From positions 1 to 41,389 of IMG/VR virus record IMGVR_UViG_3300025769_000266: 41,389 nt of DNA, one strand, 5' to 3'. The number at the start of each line of letters is the position of its first letter. The first letter of the stretch is position 1. Source of the DNA: a virus. The notes beneath the pieces are model-generated. The model had not been told where the DNA came from. It ran no database searches and saw only the letters and a list, made by a program, of their open reading frames with translations. A program made the position numbers and the translations under genes. Positions 9,169 through 17,882 of this stretch are shown piece after piece.

Positions 9169-9705
9169 TTACGGTGCTACTACCAGTCCTTCATCTTTTT
9201 TTGCAGACGTAGCTGAAGTATGTGCAACATATCCTTCACCTGCTGTCATAGCTACATCTAATAATAATCCTGTTCTACTTGGTTCTACTACTGGTGCAAT
9301 ACTATTATATGTTTTAGCCATGTTTGCGTATGCGTCAGTAGTTTGATTAGCAAGTGTAATCATATCACCTTTGTATTCTCTATTAATTTCTGTATATTCA
9401 TCATTGTATAATGAACCTATATCTTGCACAATAACAACAGCATTACCTGCATTTAAGTTAAGTGCTTGTGCTAGTTTCTTTTTAGATTCTTGTTTTGTTT
9501 TAAATTCTGCTACTGCTTTTTCTTGGTCAGCTTGTACTTTCTCTTGGTCTATTTTATTAATGTCACGCATGTAAGCCACTTGTGCGTTTTCTCTTGTTCT
9601 ATCATTAGCGGCACGTTTACTAGCGGCTAGAGCTTTTTGTTCTCTGTATTCTTGTACTTTACCTACTATTTGCACTCCTGCCATAGCGGCTTGTATACTA
9701 CACAT
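9169..9705 (-). CDS. Internal virion protein, T7 gp14-like
   Basis: A 178-aa protein. The N-terminus, MCSIQAAMAGVQIVGKVQEY, is a short hydrophobic or amphipathic segment. A long charged helical part follows (REQKALAASKRAANDRTREN) and then a Gly/Ala-rich C-terminus. The size (T7 gp14 is 196 aa) and location before gp15 agree with an inner-core protein that inserts in the outer membrane during DNA ejection. Its ATG overlaps the end of the gp13-like gene by 8 bases, suggesting coupled translation. Confidence 0.85.
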   Translation of the reverse strand: MCSIQAAMAGVQIVGKVQEYREQKALAASKRAANDRTRENAQVAYMRDINKIDQEKVQADQEKAVAEFKTKQESKKKLAQALNLNAGNAVVIVQDIGSLYNDEYTEINREYKGDMITLANQTTDAYANMAKTYNSIAPVVEPSRTGLLLDVAMTAGEGYVAHTSATSAKKDEGLVVAP

Positions 9706-10186
9706 GTTTACTATTTACCTCTTTCATCATTAATAAAAATGGCATTTTACCAACGCCATAGTTTTCTATATTTTCTTTTGGTTCAAATCCTAAAAACTGT
9801 AACCATTTTAAACTTTTCCAATTTCTTTTGTCTACAAAATTATAAATGTATTGATAACCTTCACTCATTTGTGCGACCCAGTAAGGACATTCTTTTATAA
9901 ATTGTTTAGTATGTTTAAATAAATCTTCACTAGACAATAACCATGCAACACCATATTCAGGTAGTTGTGTAGGATTACTGCCAAACATACCAATAACACC
10001 TTCTTTTTCTGTTCCTACTATTGTGTATATTTTTGCATTGTCATAAGTAAAAGGCATGACCAATGCTCGTAAAGGTGATATACCTTCAGAAGCCATAATC
10101 TCTTCTCTATCACCTTTTCTAATTTTAGGAGATAACTCCAACGCATCTGCTAATATAGCTTTACGTACATAATTTTCTTTAACCAT
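9698..10186 (-). CDS. T7 gp13-like protein, GNAT-like (DUF2833)
   Basis: A 162-aa protein at the T7 gene 13 position. It has GNAT-like features: a central IYTIVGTEKEGVIGMFG strand pair, and a C-terminal half (NFVDKRNWKSLKWLQFLGFE) typical of the family, where 'N..S..WL..LGF' precedes the last strands. T7 gp13 is needed for correct assembly of the internal core. Acetyltransferase activity is not established for the family. It overlaps the gp12 stop by one base. Confidence 0.85.
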   Translation of the reverse strand: MVKENYVRKAILADALELSPKIRKGDREEIMASEGISPLRALVMPFTYDNAKIYTIVGTEKEGVIGMFGSNPTQLPEYGVAWLLSSEDLFKHTKQFIKECPYWVAQMSEGYQYIYNFVDKRNWKSLKWLQFLGFEPKENIENYGVGKMPFLLMMKEVNSKHV

Positions 10187-12681
10187 TAAATCCTTCTTGA
10201 ACGTGCATGGTAATAACCTTCAATCTCAGCATCAGCTATATACACTGGTAAATGAGAATTGCTTTTTATATCCATGACAAATTCTGTGTTTCTACATTGC
10301 ACTGGAACTCTTAATGTTCCTGAACTAATAGCAGGTTGTCCTACAATAGAAGAAGACGTACCTATAACATAACCATTCATTATAGTTGTAGACTTGTCTC
10401 TATTGTTAGGTGTTACTTCTACTTGAAAGAAACCACTATTCTCAAAGTTAAATGAGATGTTTCTAATCTGGTATCTTCCTGAAGTTACTGCTACCAATCC
10501 TCTGCCAGTATTTTCTCTGACATATTGTGTAGACAATCTGTAAACAGAAGAATATGGTACACCTATAAATAAGGAAGTATGATTTCCTGATATAGTATAT
10601 GTAGAGCCTGTTGTATTTGTGGCTGTATAATTAGCACCATTTGTTCTATCTACTGCTATTAATCCTGTTCTTGCTCCATACGGTGACGTAAATGTAGTTA
10701 AGTTTGTTGCACTGTCATACGTACCTGTAACTGAAGTTTTTAAATCTAAATACACACCATGTCCTAATGTTGTGTCTTTTAAATTTCTTAAATCTATTTT
10801 AAATAATTTTGTATTTGTTCCTTCTGCCGCCATTACATATAAAAAACTTTCTAATGACATAGCACCTAATATCTTAACACCACTAAATTCCCATTTAGCC
10901 CACGCTGTTTGTACTTTCTCACCTCTGTCAAAAAAGTATTTGTATATAAACATTGTGTCTGCATTAGTAGGAGCTACGGCTGTACCTGATGTATATGGTG
11001 CAGTCTGTGAGTCTGCTGTGTCAGACGTTAATACAACTAACGTATCTTCTGTAGTATTACTAACAATTTGAAAAGCATTAGTTGGTATAAGACTTTGTAC
11101 TGAAACTGTAATATCTAATCCATCATTTGTTAATGTATCATCATCTGCAAAGTATTCTCTTATAGCAGTGTTGTTATTTCTAGCTTGTGCAAAGTATGCA
11201 AACTTACCTGCTGATACAGGTTGTACTGAATCATCATGTTCAAATGAAGATACTTCATTAAGTATAGCTGTAGTAGGCGATATAGTATCTCCTGCACTAT
11301 CTAGTTTGTATTGTGCTGTATCAGAAAATAAAAGTAAAGACTCATTAAATCCTACAGAATTTTTAAGCGTGTTTACTTGTGTTCCTGATGCCGCAATATC
11401 AATAGGGTCAGTATCTAAAACTTGTGTTGTTGTAGTTTGAAAGTAATTAAAGAAACTAGCATTTTCTGTTAATACTAAATTTTCACCAGACATAATACCT
11501 AATCTATTTTTGTAAAATGTAAGGTTATTTATTTTCTTACCTACAAAACTAGGGTCAGCATTTGTGTCACTATCTCCACATGTTCTATCTGTCCAATCTA
11601 ATTCTTTAAATGTAAACGTACCATTATTGTTATTTATTAATGCGTGTGGCATTGTAGAATTATCTAAACCTACAGATGTTGCAGGTGCAATAGTTTCGTT
11701 CCATACACCATTACCTTGAAACGCAACATAATAATCAGACAAAGTATCACCTTCATCACCTGTTACTTTTAATATAACTCCTAATTTACCATAATAAGGT
11801 AAGTCACTAAAATCTTGTATTGTATCTCTTATAGCATACATAGCTGTGTTACCAGAACCATCTGCTGTACTTACAGTATAGTTTGAGTTACCGTCAGTAG
11901 GTTTTCCGTATATAACTGAGTCATAACTTTCAAATGTAAAATGAGAAGTAAAACCAGAATAATTAGCTAAACCTTGTGTTGTAGATTGTGTTGCATTATT
12001 ATCTGTTCTTACTACTTTAAATCCTATACCGTTAGCCGCACTATCCCAGTGTGTACTAGACGTACCATATAATAATATATCTTTAATTTTGTTTGTATCT
12101 CTAAACTTACTATCAGTAGAAGCATCATTACCTGTAGGTAATTGAAACTGTACCTCTAACTCTTGTGCCATGTTAGGGTGTTTTAATGCTACTTTATATT
12201 CTCTACCGTAATTTGTTAATTTAACATTTATTAAAAACTCTTCTACTTTAGCCGCAGTGTTTGTAGAGTCTGCCGCTACAGTTGTAGCTGTGTTTGCAAT
12301 AAATGTATAGTCTGCAATGTTTACTAATTTAAAATTTTGTTTTGGATTTGTAGAAGTAAGATAACTTGAACCACTTTGTACTGTTACAGTTTTTTCATTA
12401 CCTGCTAAATCCCATACTTTTACACCACCATTATAAAAAGCTACAATGTATTGATTACTTTCATCTCTTTGTATAGACCAGAATTTTGTTGTATTAGGAT
12501 ATAAATTAGTATTATCTAAAGTTGCTATATAATCAAGCGGTGGTCTTTTTGACAAACCATCTACAATATTATTAGCAAAATTAACTTGGTCTTGACCTTG
12601 ATTTATTCCTCTTTGTGTAGGTGTCTGTTGAGACATACCATTAAGGAAATTAGGTATAGACTGAGATACCACACCACCCAT
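10186..12681 (-). CDS. Tail tubular protein B, T7 gp12-like
   Basis: An 831-aa protein starting MGGVVSQSIPNFLNGMSQQT, a hallmark of T7-type gp12 (nozzle) proteins: 'S.PNF..G.SQQ....R..Q'. The body is beta-rich and contains NKFYFKNRLGIMSG-like and FNESLLLFSDTAQY sequences, also typical. It forms the lower tail nozzle to which fibres attach. It starts at the last base of the gp11 stop, so the two are translationally coupled. Confidence 0.95.
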   Translation of the reverse strand: MGGVVSQSIPNFLNGMSQQTPTQRGINQGQDQVNFANNIVDGLSKRPPLDYIATLDNTNLYPNTTKFWSIQRDESNQYIVAFYNGGVKVWDLAGNEKTVTVQSGSSYLTSTNPKQNFKLVNIADYTFIANTATTVAADSTNTAAKVEEFLINVKLTNYGREYKVALKHPNMAQELEVQFQLPTGNDASTDSKFRDTNKIKDILLYGTSSTHWDSAANGIGFKVVRTDNNATQSTTQGLANYSGFTSHFTFESYDSVIYGKPTDGNSNYTVSTADGSGNTAMYAIRDTIQDFSDLPYYGKLGVILKVTGDEGDTLSDYYVAFQGNGVWNETIAPATSVGLDNSTMPHALINNNNGTFTFKELDWTDRTCGDSDTNADPSFVGKKINNLTFYKNRLGIMSGENLVLTENASFFNYFQTTTTQVLDTDPIDIAASGTQVNTLKNSVGFNESLLLFSDTAQYKLDSAGDTISPTTAILNEVSSFEHDDSVQPVSAGKFAYFAQARNNNTAIREYFADDDTLTNDGLDITVSVQSLIPTNAFQIVSNTTEDTLVVLTSDTADSQTAPYTSGTAVAPTNADTMFIYKYFFDRGEKVQTAWAKWEFSGVKILGAMSLESFLYVMAAEGTNTKLFKIDLRNLKDTTLGHGVYLDLKTSVTGTYDSATNLTTFTSPYGARTGLIAVDRTNGANYTATNTTGSTYTISGNHTSLFIGVPYSSVYRLSTQYVRENTGRGLVAVTSGRYQIRNISFNFENSGFFQVEVTPNNRDKSTTIMNGYVIGTSSSIVGQPAISSGTLRVPVQCRNTEFVMDIKSNSHLPVYIADAEIEGYYHARSRRI

Positions 12682-13289
12682 TAGTAAGTCCTTCTAGTTG
12701 TTCTATGAATTATTGAAAACGTATTAGAATCACCATTCAAAATATTTGTATCAGATTCTTGTGCTTCTGATTGTGTAAAATTAACTAATGCTTCATTTTC
12801 ATCTTGAGCTGTTAATTGTGTAAGCTGTGAATCACCAATAAATCTAGCCGCAAATCTTCTAGCCGCTTTTACTGTAATGTATCGTCTTGCGTATTCTGGG
12901 AGATGCTCAAATTGTTGGACTAGAACTATGTCCACTGAGTTAGGAACACTTGTAAATACATCAGTATCTTTTTCCATATCGTATAGAAAACCATTTCTGA
13001 TTGTAAGATTTATGTGTCTAATAGATTTGTTTGCGTCTACCTTCACACAGTTTGATGGTAAAGGTATTTTGTTATCACTATCTAAAGATAATGATTTATA
13101 TTCGTAGTTTGTATTAAAATTCCACCCTTGTGATTGTACTGACATTGATGTTTCGTCAAGAATATTTTTAGCGACAGATACATCTACAGTTGTTGTACCT
13201 GTGATTGAGTTTACAGGAGCTTCTCCTATAACGCTCAACATGGTATTAACTGCTTGTAACTCAGTAGTTGGTGTAATTTGTGTAGCCAT
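12681..13289 (-). CDS. Tail tubular protein A, T7 gp11-like
   Basis: A 202-aa protein close to T7 gp11 (196 aa). It begins MATQITPTTELQAVNTMLSV and continues IGEAPVNSI. It also has the family motif 'LPEYARRYITVKAARRFAAR' near residues 130-150. It forms the gatekeeper ring between portal and nozzle. The start ATG overlaps the stop of a 31-aa membrane peptide (TAATG at 13288-13290). Confidence 0.95.
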   Translation of the reverse strand: MATQITPTTELQAVNTMLSVIGEAPVNSITGTTTVDVSVAKNILDETSMSVQSQGWNFNTNYEYKSLSLDSDNKIPLPSNCVKVDANKSIRHINLTIRNGFLYDMEKDTDVFTSVPNSVDIVLVQQFEHLPEYARRYITVKAARRFAARFIGDSQLTQLTAQDENEALVNFTQSEAQESDTNILNGDSNTFSIIHRTTRRTY

Positions 13290-13383
13290 TATATTATGAT
13301 TGCTATTAATAATACAATAACTGCAACAGCTATTGCTTTCTTATGTTCTTCCCAAAAGTGTGGTAAATGTTCTTTTAATTTCA
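13288..13383 (-). CDS. 31-aa single-pass membrane peptide
   Basis: The frame reads MKLKEHLPHFWEEHKKAIAV and then a run of V, L, I and A to the end (VIVLLIAIII). This gives a charged amphipathic head and one transmembrane segment. A strong Shine-Dalgarno (AGAAGGGA) precedes the ATG at 13383, and the stop overlaps the gp11 start (TAATG). It lies just after the capsid terminator. Small KEH...HKK-membrane proteins occur at this place in other marine phages as far as I recall. A holin-like or membrane-anchoring role is possible but unproven. Confidence 0.7.
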
Positions 13384-13399
13384 TATTTATTCCCTTCTA

Positions 13400-13431
13400 T
13401 TTTAAAATAGAAAAGGGGGAAATTAATCCCC
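13400..13431 (-). terminator. Intrinsic terminator after the capsid gene
   Basis: The minus strand forms GGGGGA-TTAATT-TCCCCC (13431-13414), followed directly by TTTTCTATTTT. It lies 27 bases after the capsid stop, matching the position of Tphi in T7, which lowers expression of tail genes relative to capsid. An adjacent perfect 18-bp palindrome (TTCTATTTT-AAAATAGAA, 13395-13412) overlaps the T tract. Confidence 0.8.
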
Positions 13432-13457
13432 CTAATCTAAAAAGTATAAAGAAACTA

Positions 13458-14435
13458 TTACGCTTCTTTAATACCTACAGCCGCTTCTGGTCTTAATACA
13501 CCATGTCCCATAGCATATTTAGCAACCATTAACGTACCTTGTCTTCTGATGTCGTACTCTTTTTCAACACCTAAGTCCATAAGTTTAACTGTACCTACAG
13601 CACTTGGGTGAGAAACTAAAGCAACGTAGTTAGTCAGGTTGACAGCTTGTGGAGTTGAACCACCTGCTGTAGCCGAACCTGCGTCTACGCCTGAACTTAC
13701 GTTAGAAGCCACAAAGTGAGGAACTGGTACTAATTCAATTCCTGCAACTTTAACGACTTTACCTTCAGCGATTGAACCTCTACCACTGAAATCAACATTC
13801 ACTGCATTTGTAGCGTTTGCTAATTTGTAGTATTCTTCCAATCTCATAAAGCATTTTCTGCCTTCTGAAGGAACGTAGTTAGCGTCTAATTGTTTTGCCG
13901 CACCAAATAGTGCATCAATCATTGCGTTAGCCGCAGTAGCGTCTGTTGCAGATGCGATACCAGTATTAGTGATAGTTGCTCCTGCTCCATATCCACTGTC
14001 AGATACGTTAGCTGATGCTAATGATGCTTGACCGATTGTTTGTAAGATATGCTTATCTTTTGTAAAAGCTAATGCTCTTCCAATTTCTTGTGAGTAAGCA
14101 CTTCTTACGTCCCAATGGTTTTTTGCCTCTTCAATATTTGATAAGAATACTGATGAGATTAAAAGGTCATTAATTGTAATAACCTTTTCGTTGTGATTTA
14201 CGTCTGAGCCAGTAATTTCTGCTCCTGCTGTGTGGTAAGACGCACCAACTCTACCCATTACTGGGAAAGTTGCTGATTTTCCTGATGAGATACTTCTCAC
14301 CATGTCTGCACCTTCTGTTTTTGAAGCTCTTTCAAAAGAAGTTAATACTTCTCCTGCGAATACTTTTAGAAACAGAGCGTCTTCCGAACCACCTGCATTT
14401 ACTCTACCGACTGAGACTGGACTTGCGTTTGCCAT
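13458..14435 (-). CDS. Major capsid protein, T7 gp10-like
   Basis: A 325-aa protein starting MANASPVSVGRVNAGGSEDA. It has FLKVFAGEVLTSFERASKTE, then SISSGKSATFPVMGR near residue 50, the signature order of T7-type capsid proteins. It folds as HK97-like and builds the procapsid with the scaffold. A strong Shine-Dalgarno (AAAAAGGAGACAAAT) precedes the ATG. An intrinsic terminator lies just downstream. The 146-base leader 14436-14581 holds no convincing gene. Confidence 0.97.
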   Translation of the reverse strand: MANASPVSVGRVNAGGSEDALFLKVFAGEVLTSFERASKTEGADMVRSISSGKSATFPVMGRVGASYHTAGAEITGSDVNHNEKVITINDLLISSVFLSNIEEAKNHWDVRSAYSQEIGRALAFTKDKHILQTIGQASLASANVSDSGYGAGATITNTGIASATDATAANAMIDALFGAAKQLDANYVPSEGRKCFMRLEEYYKLANATNAVNVDFSGRGSIAEGKVVKVAGIELVPVPHFVASNVSSGVDAGSATAGGSTPQAVNLTNYVALVSHPSAVGTVKLMDLGVEKEYDIRRQGTLMVAKYAMGHGVLRPEAAVGIKEA

Positions 14436-14581
14436 ATTTGTCTCCTTTTTTGTGATTATGACGTTTATTTATAAAAGCCTCTTCAATTCAGTTATTTAGT
14501 CAAGATTGTCTACCGCAGTAGGTCAAGTTATTTGGCTAAATTGTTTTGGCAGTTGCCACACATAAGTGTTGCACAACTATA

Positions 14582-14821
14582 TTACCTACAATTCCATTTA
14601 CGTAAAGCTAATGCCTTTCTTGTAGGTTTACCATTTTTAGACATTGCTCCTTTTACTCCACTCATTCTCGCACAAAAGCTCTTTTTTCTGCCTTCTGCTT
14701 TAGAACCTTTTTTAGGACTACCTGTTACAGGTGCTTTTAGGTTCATTCCTTGAGAATTGTAATACCTTCGTCCTGCGGCGTTTAAACCACCTGAAGGATT
14801 CTGGTATCTTTTAGCAACCAT
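14582..14821 (-). CDS. Small basic conserved phage protein
   Basis: A 79-aa Arg/Lys-rich protein. The C-terminal half (SFCARMSGVKGAMSKNGKPT, then RKALALRKWNC) is strongly conserved in marine podoviruses and myoviruses as a domain of unknown function. Two Cys residues, in FCARM and the terminal WNCR, are part of that signature. It is encoded between scaffold and capsid with two more tiny basic proteins. A nucleic-acid-binding or head-assembly role is inference. Confidence 0.8.
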   Translation of the reverse strand: MVAKRYQNPSGGLNAAGRRYYNSQGMNLKAPVTGSPKKGSKAEGRKKSFCARMSGVKGAMSKNGKPTRKALALRKWNCR

Positions 14822-14823
14822 GA

Positions 14824-14973
14824 CTACCTTTTCTTAGCTGTCTTAGCCGCTCTTTTAAATTGCTTAGCAGTAGGTGCACCTTTAGCTCCTACTTTTCGCA
14901 TCTTCTCGCCACTACCTGCGGCGATTCTTTTACGCTTAGCATGAATGTTAGCGTATAATCCACGTTTTGCCAT
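14824..14973 (-). CDS. 49-aa basic protein, MAKRGLYANI family
   Basis: A short gene reading MAKRGLYANIHAKRKRIAAG, then SGEKMRKVGAKGAPTAKQFK and a Lys/Arg-rich end. I recognise the 'MAKRGLYANI.AK..RI..GSGEKMR..G..GAPT...F..AA' pattern from cyanophages and other marine phages, where it is annotated as unknown. It ends 2 bases before the 79-aa basic protein. Probably a DNA-binding or virion component; function not known. Confidence 0.8.
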   Translation of the reverse strand: MAKRGLYANIHAKRKRIAAGSGEKMRKVGAKGAPTAKQFKRAAKTAKKR

Positions 14974-14975
14974 AA

Positions 14976-15086
14976 TTATTTTCTTTTTTTAGATTTCATT
15001 ATTTTTGATTTTAAAGCGGCAGGTAATTTTTTTTGACCACCTTTTAACGCTTTACTTGGTTTTTTACTTTTACTTTTTCCGTACAT
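14976..15086 (-). CDS. 36-aa Lys-rich protein
   Basis: The short frame reads MYGKSKSKKPSKALKGGQKK and then LPAALKSKIMKSKKRK. The start is supported by an excellent Shine-Dalgarno (AAGGAGAAAACT before the ATG at 15086). It is the first gene after the phage promoter-like motif at 15097-15115. Similar 'MYGKK..KK.....GG.K.LP..LK..I' peptides sit beside the other basic proteins in marine phage head modules. Function unknown. Confidence 0.75.
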   Translation of the reverse strand: MYGKSKSKKPSKALKGGQKKLPAALKSKIMKSKKRK

Positions 15087-15096
15087 AGTTTTCTCC

Positions 15097-15115
15097 TTAT
15101 TAATATGGGTACTTT
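15097..15115 (-). promoter_or_regulatory. Putative phage RNA polymerase promoter (capsid unit)
   Basis: The minus strand reads AAAGTACCCATATTAATAA. The AAAGTWCCC half matches the six-site consensus perfectly; the TAGAYA half is degenerate (TTAATAA). It lies at the scaffold stop, upstream of the basic proteins and the capsid gene, as phi9/phi10 promoters do in T7. Confidence 0.6.
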
Positions 15116-15888
15116 TATATTTCTGAGTTTGCAATTTTAGCTTTTACCGCCGCTTGATAAGCAGGGTCTTTAGAATATCTAGGGTCAGCCATTGCTTCAG
15201 TTACTTCAGCCCAAGATGAATAACCTTGTTCTGCAACTGGCGTAGCTTTACCTTGTACTAAATTTGGTTCAGAACCATTAGCCGCTTGATATTTAGCTCG
15301 TAAACCATCTACTGCTAATTTTACTGTGTCCATGTCTGCACTGTTTACTGCCGCATTGTATGCTTTCTTTTCACCATCAGACATATTTTGTGAAGCCCAT
15401 GTTGCCATTTCACTATATGCTTTTTCACCACCTACCATGCTTTTTACATTGTTAGTTTGTTGTTCACCTATAGCTTTTTGTCCTGCAATAAATTGGTCAA
15501 CGTATGCTTTTGGAATACCTGACTCTTCTAATGCTTTGTATGACTCTTCACCTAATTGACCTTTTTCTGCGTACTCTTGTGCTAAATTATCAAAATTTAA
15601 TCCTGCATTTTCTACAGCATTTTCAGCTATTTCTAAAGTATTTTCTTGTTTTGTTTCTTCTACTTTAGACTCTTCGCCTTTTAATGTTGTTGCATTTACA
15701 GGGTCAACTTCTGGTTTTGTTTGAGATTGTTCACCAAGTTTCTTTTCAAGCTCAGAATAACTTTTAGCCATTTCTTCTACTGACTTAAATTTTTCTGGTA
15801 AGCCTTCAACACTTTGTGTGGACTGTTTCTCTTCTACTGGCTTTTCGCTAGTAGTCTCTGCTTCTTTTATTTCTACTGTGTCTACCAT
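15115..15888 (-). CDS. Scaffolding protein, T7 gp9-like
   Basis: A 257-aa acidic, low-complexity, helical protein (EIKEAETTSEKPVEEKQSTQ; YSELEKKLGEQSQ). It lies between portal and capsid. Its C-terminal part contains YSSWAEVTEAMADPRYSKDP, a phage scaffold signature. It guides capsid assembly and is lost before or during DNA packaging. Confidence 0.9.
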   Translation of the reverse strand: MVDTVEIKEAETTSEKPVEEKQSTQSVEGLPEKFKSVEEMAKSYSELEKKLGEQSQTKPEVDPVNATTLKGEESKVEETKQENTLEIAENAVENAGLNFDNLAQEYAEKGQLGEESYKALEESGIPKAYVDQFIAGQKAIGEQQTNNVKSMVGGEKAYSEMATWASQNMSDGEKKAYNAAVNSADMDTVKLAVDGLRAKYQAANGSEPNLVQGKATPVAEQGYSSWAEVTEAMADPRYSKDPAYQAAVKAKIANSEI

Positions 15889-15901
15889 TATGTTTCCTTA
15901 A

Positions 15902-17461
15902 CTATTGTTGTTTAGATAAATTGTTTGCAACTGGTGCTACAGCTTTTTCAGCCATATTCATCATTTGCTCGTTTTGCATTTGCTCTTCTTGAGCCGCCTG
16001 TTCCTGTGCTAATTGTTCTTGTGATTTAATTAATCCATCTGTATCAATACCTAAACCAGTAGCAATACGTTTAATTAAATCATCAGGGTTTAATGATTGA
16101 ACAACCGCAGGATTTATTTGAGCTAAGTTACCTATCTCAGCTACAAATTCTCTTAATTTTTGTAAATCATTTCCTCTACCTAGAGCTTCAATACCTGTAA
16201 TAATTGTAGGATTTACTGAGCCTTTTGGTAAAGAAGGTATTTCATTTGCTTGTTCCATTCTTTTCATTAGTATAGATACTAACGGAAGTTGAAACTCTTG
16301 TGATAATAAAGAATACACACCACCCATAGCAGTTTCTAATTGTTCTGCCATGTATCTAATCTCTTGTGCTGTAACTCTTTCAGCTTGTCTTTGTATAGCT
16401 GTGTGTAATAAGAAAGCAAATGATAATCTTTCTTCTAATTTTTGTATACTTCTTTCTACAACTTGTAAGTCATATTGTTTTTGTGCTTGTAAGACAGTTA
16501 CATCTTCAGCACTACCAGTAATAATGTCACCATTTCTACTTAATGATAAATCTTTTTTTCTTGTTACTGCATTAGGTCTTACTAAAAATACTACTTTACT
16601 AGAAGCCGCCGCAGATTCTACTAATGCTTGAGACAATCCTTCTAAGCTCTTAAGGTCTCCCAAGAACTCCTCAACGTAGCCTCTTCCATAGTCCTCATTG
16701 TCAACTCTAATCATTCTTAGAGCTTGGTATGGTAATCTATCTTTTTTAAATGTACCTACACTAGATGGTATTTTAACACCATTAGCTTCTTGACAAACAT
16801 AGAACTCATCATTTGGTAATTTATAAACATGTGTATATAATTCTACTTCTTCATCTTTTTTATAATTAGGGTCAGTCATTACTTGTGCGGCAACATCTTT
16901 ATCTAATGCCATCACACTCATTTTTTCTTGAACAATAATTTCACATACATTACCTGAACTATCTCTTTGACATACATATTGAGTTAATGGAAATACTCTC
17001 ATGCTACCTTTTTTAGGTAAATAAGTAAGTACATTACCTGCAACAATTAAATGTTTTAATGCTTCAAATACAGATACTCTTAATGCTAATTGTTCTATTT
17101 TATTAGTTACTTCTCTTTCAATAGTAGCTAAAGATTTTTCTACTTCTGACTTTAATTCTGCTCTTTGTTGTAAATCTTCTTTTGCTTTACCTGCAATAGA
17201 TAATCTAAAAAAAGGTGAGTTTGGGGGAAGTAATAATAGTAATAATTTAGAAGCTAAATTGTTGACACCCCTAGCTCCTACTGATTGGAAGGGGTTATAT
17301 AAATCTGATGAATCTGTAAATCCATCAGGCTGTATTAGAGACGGAATAGTAATTTCAGAACACTCTTCTGCTCTATCTAAAAAATGTTCTCTATGTTGTT
17401 TTAATTTTGAATAACGCTGTCTTGCTGTTCCTTGTGTAAAATTGTTATCCATGTATTCCAT
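15902..17461 (-). CDS. Portal protein, T7 gp8-like
   Basis: A 519-aa protein, near T7 gp8 (536 aa). Early motif: RYSKLKQHREHFLDRAEECS, then ITIPSL and GARGVNNLASKLLLLLLPPN, which are diagnostic for T7-type portals. The C-terminus is Gln/Met-rich (QEQLAQEQAAQEEQMQNEQM). It is the dodecameric ring for packaging and head-tail joining. It is followed 13 bases later by the scaffold gene. Confidence 0.97.
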   Translation of the reverse strand: MEYMDNNFTQGTARQRYSKLKQHREHFLDRAEECSEITIPSLIQPDGFTDSSDLYNPFQSVGARGVNNLASKLLLLLLPPNSPFFRLSIAGKAKEDLQQRAELKSEVEKSLATIEREVTNKIEQLALRVSVFEALKHLIVAGNVLTYLPKKGSMRVFPLTQYVCQRDSSGNVCEIIVQEKMSVMALDKDVAAQVMTDPNYKKDEEVELYTHVYKLPNDEFYVCQEANGVKIPSSVGTFKKDRLPYQALRMIRVDNEDYGRGYVEEFLGDLKSLEGLSQALVESAAASSKVVFLVRPNAVTRKKDLSLSRNGDIITGSAEDVTVLQAQKQYDLQVVERSIQKLEERLSFAFLLHTAIQRQAERVTAQEIRYMAEQLETAMGGVYSLLSQEFQLPLVSILMKRMEQANEIPSLPKGSVNPTIITGIEALGRGNDLQKLREFVAEIGNLAQINPAVVQSLNPDDLIKRIATGLGIDTDGLIKSQEQLAQEQAAQEEQMQNEQMMNMAEKAVAPVANNLSKQQ

Positions 17462-17464
17462 TTA

Positions 17465-17686
17465 TTAAGAAATATTTAAGCCAGAACCAGTTGCTACGTT
17501 TACACCTGAAGTAGTTTGTAATGAGCTTGTTCCTGATTTTTTAACTTTTTTCTTTTTCTTTGCAATATCTTGCTCGTCTGCTGTTACCAACTGTGGTGAT
17601 AATTCTTCACCTACTGTCTGTGATGTGTTCACAGGCATTGGCGGAGCAGGTTGTGGAGCAGGTACTTTTGGTCTGCTAGTGCACAT
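17465..17686 (-). CDS. T7 gp7.3-like small virion/assembly protein
   Basis: A 73-aa protein with a Pro-rich start (MCTSRPKVPAPQPAPPMPVN), a Lys cluster (AKKKKKVKKSG) and a C-terminus SSLQTTSGVNVATGSGLNIS. T7 gp7.3, which lies directly before the portal gene, also ends with 'KKSL....GGINI'. Position and tail support the same family. T7 gp7.3 is a tail protein needed for adsorption. The Cys at position 2 is typical of marine homologues. Confidence 0.75.
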   Translation of the reverse strand: MCTSRPKVPAPQPAPPMPVNTSQTVGEELSPQLVTADEQDIAKKKKKVKKSGTSSLQTTSGVNVATGSGLNIS

Positions 17687-17688
17687 AT

Positions 17689-17862
17689 TTATTTCTCCGT
17701 TCTCTCTTTTAAGTTATTGATAAATTTTACAACATCACGTTGTCCTGCTTTAAAGTAGATAGTTTTAGTATCGTCTTTTAACTCAGGTGATTTTTCAGGA
17801 AACACTTTATTAAGTAATTTCACTAAATCATCTACGTTTGTGGGTAATGTTAAATCTTCCAT
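17689..17862 (-). CDS. 57-aa conserved-type hypothetical protein
   Basis: A short gene, MEDLTLPTNVDDLVKLLNKV at the N-terminus and KAGQRDVVKFINNLKERTEK at the C-terminus. It is balanced in composition, probably alpha-helical. It ends 2 bases before the gp7.3-like gene and is the first gene after the promoter-like motif at 17864-17882. This leaves essentially no leader beyond the promoter, so there is little room for a Shine-Dalgarno. Function unknown; many T7-like marine phages have a small protein here. Confidence 0.65.
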   Translation of the reverse strand: MEDLTLPTNVDDLVKLLNKVFPEKSPELKDDTKTIYFKAGQRDVVKFINNLKERTEK

Positions 17863-17863
17863 T

Positions 17864-17882
17864 CGTCTAAAAAGGGAACTTT
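17864..17882 (-). promoter_or_regulatory. Putative phage RNA polymerase promoter (virion unit)
   Basis: The minus strand reads AAAGTTCCCTTTTTAGACG, matching the six-site consensus at nearly all positions. It overlaps the nrdB stop and sits directly before the block of gp7.3-like, portal and scaffold genes, where T7 has phi6.5. Confidence 0.7.

Noticed and set aside
9770-9795. tRNA T-arm-like GGTTCAAATCC
   Set aside because: It lies inside the gp13-like coding sequence with no acceptor stem or anticodon arm around it. No tRNA gene was found in the window.
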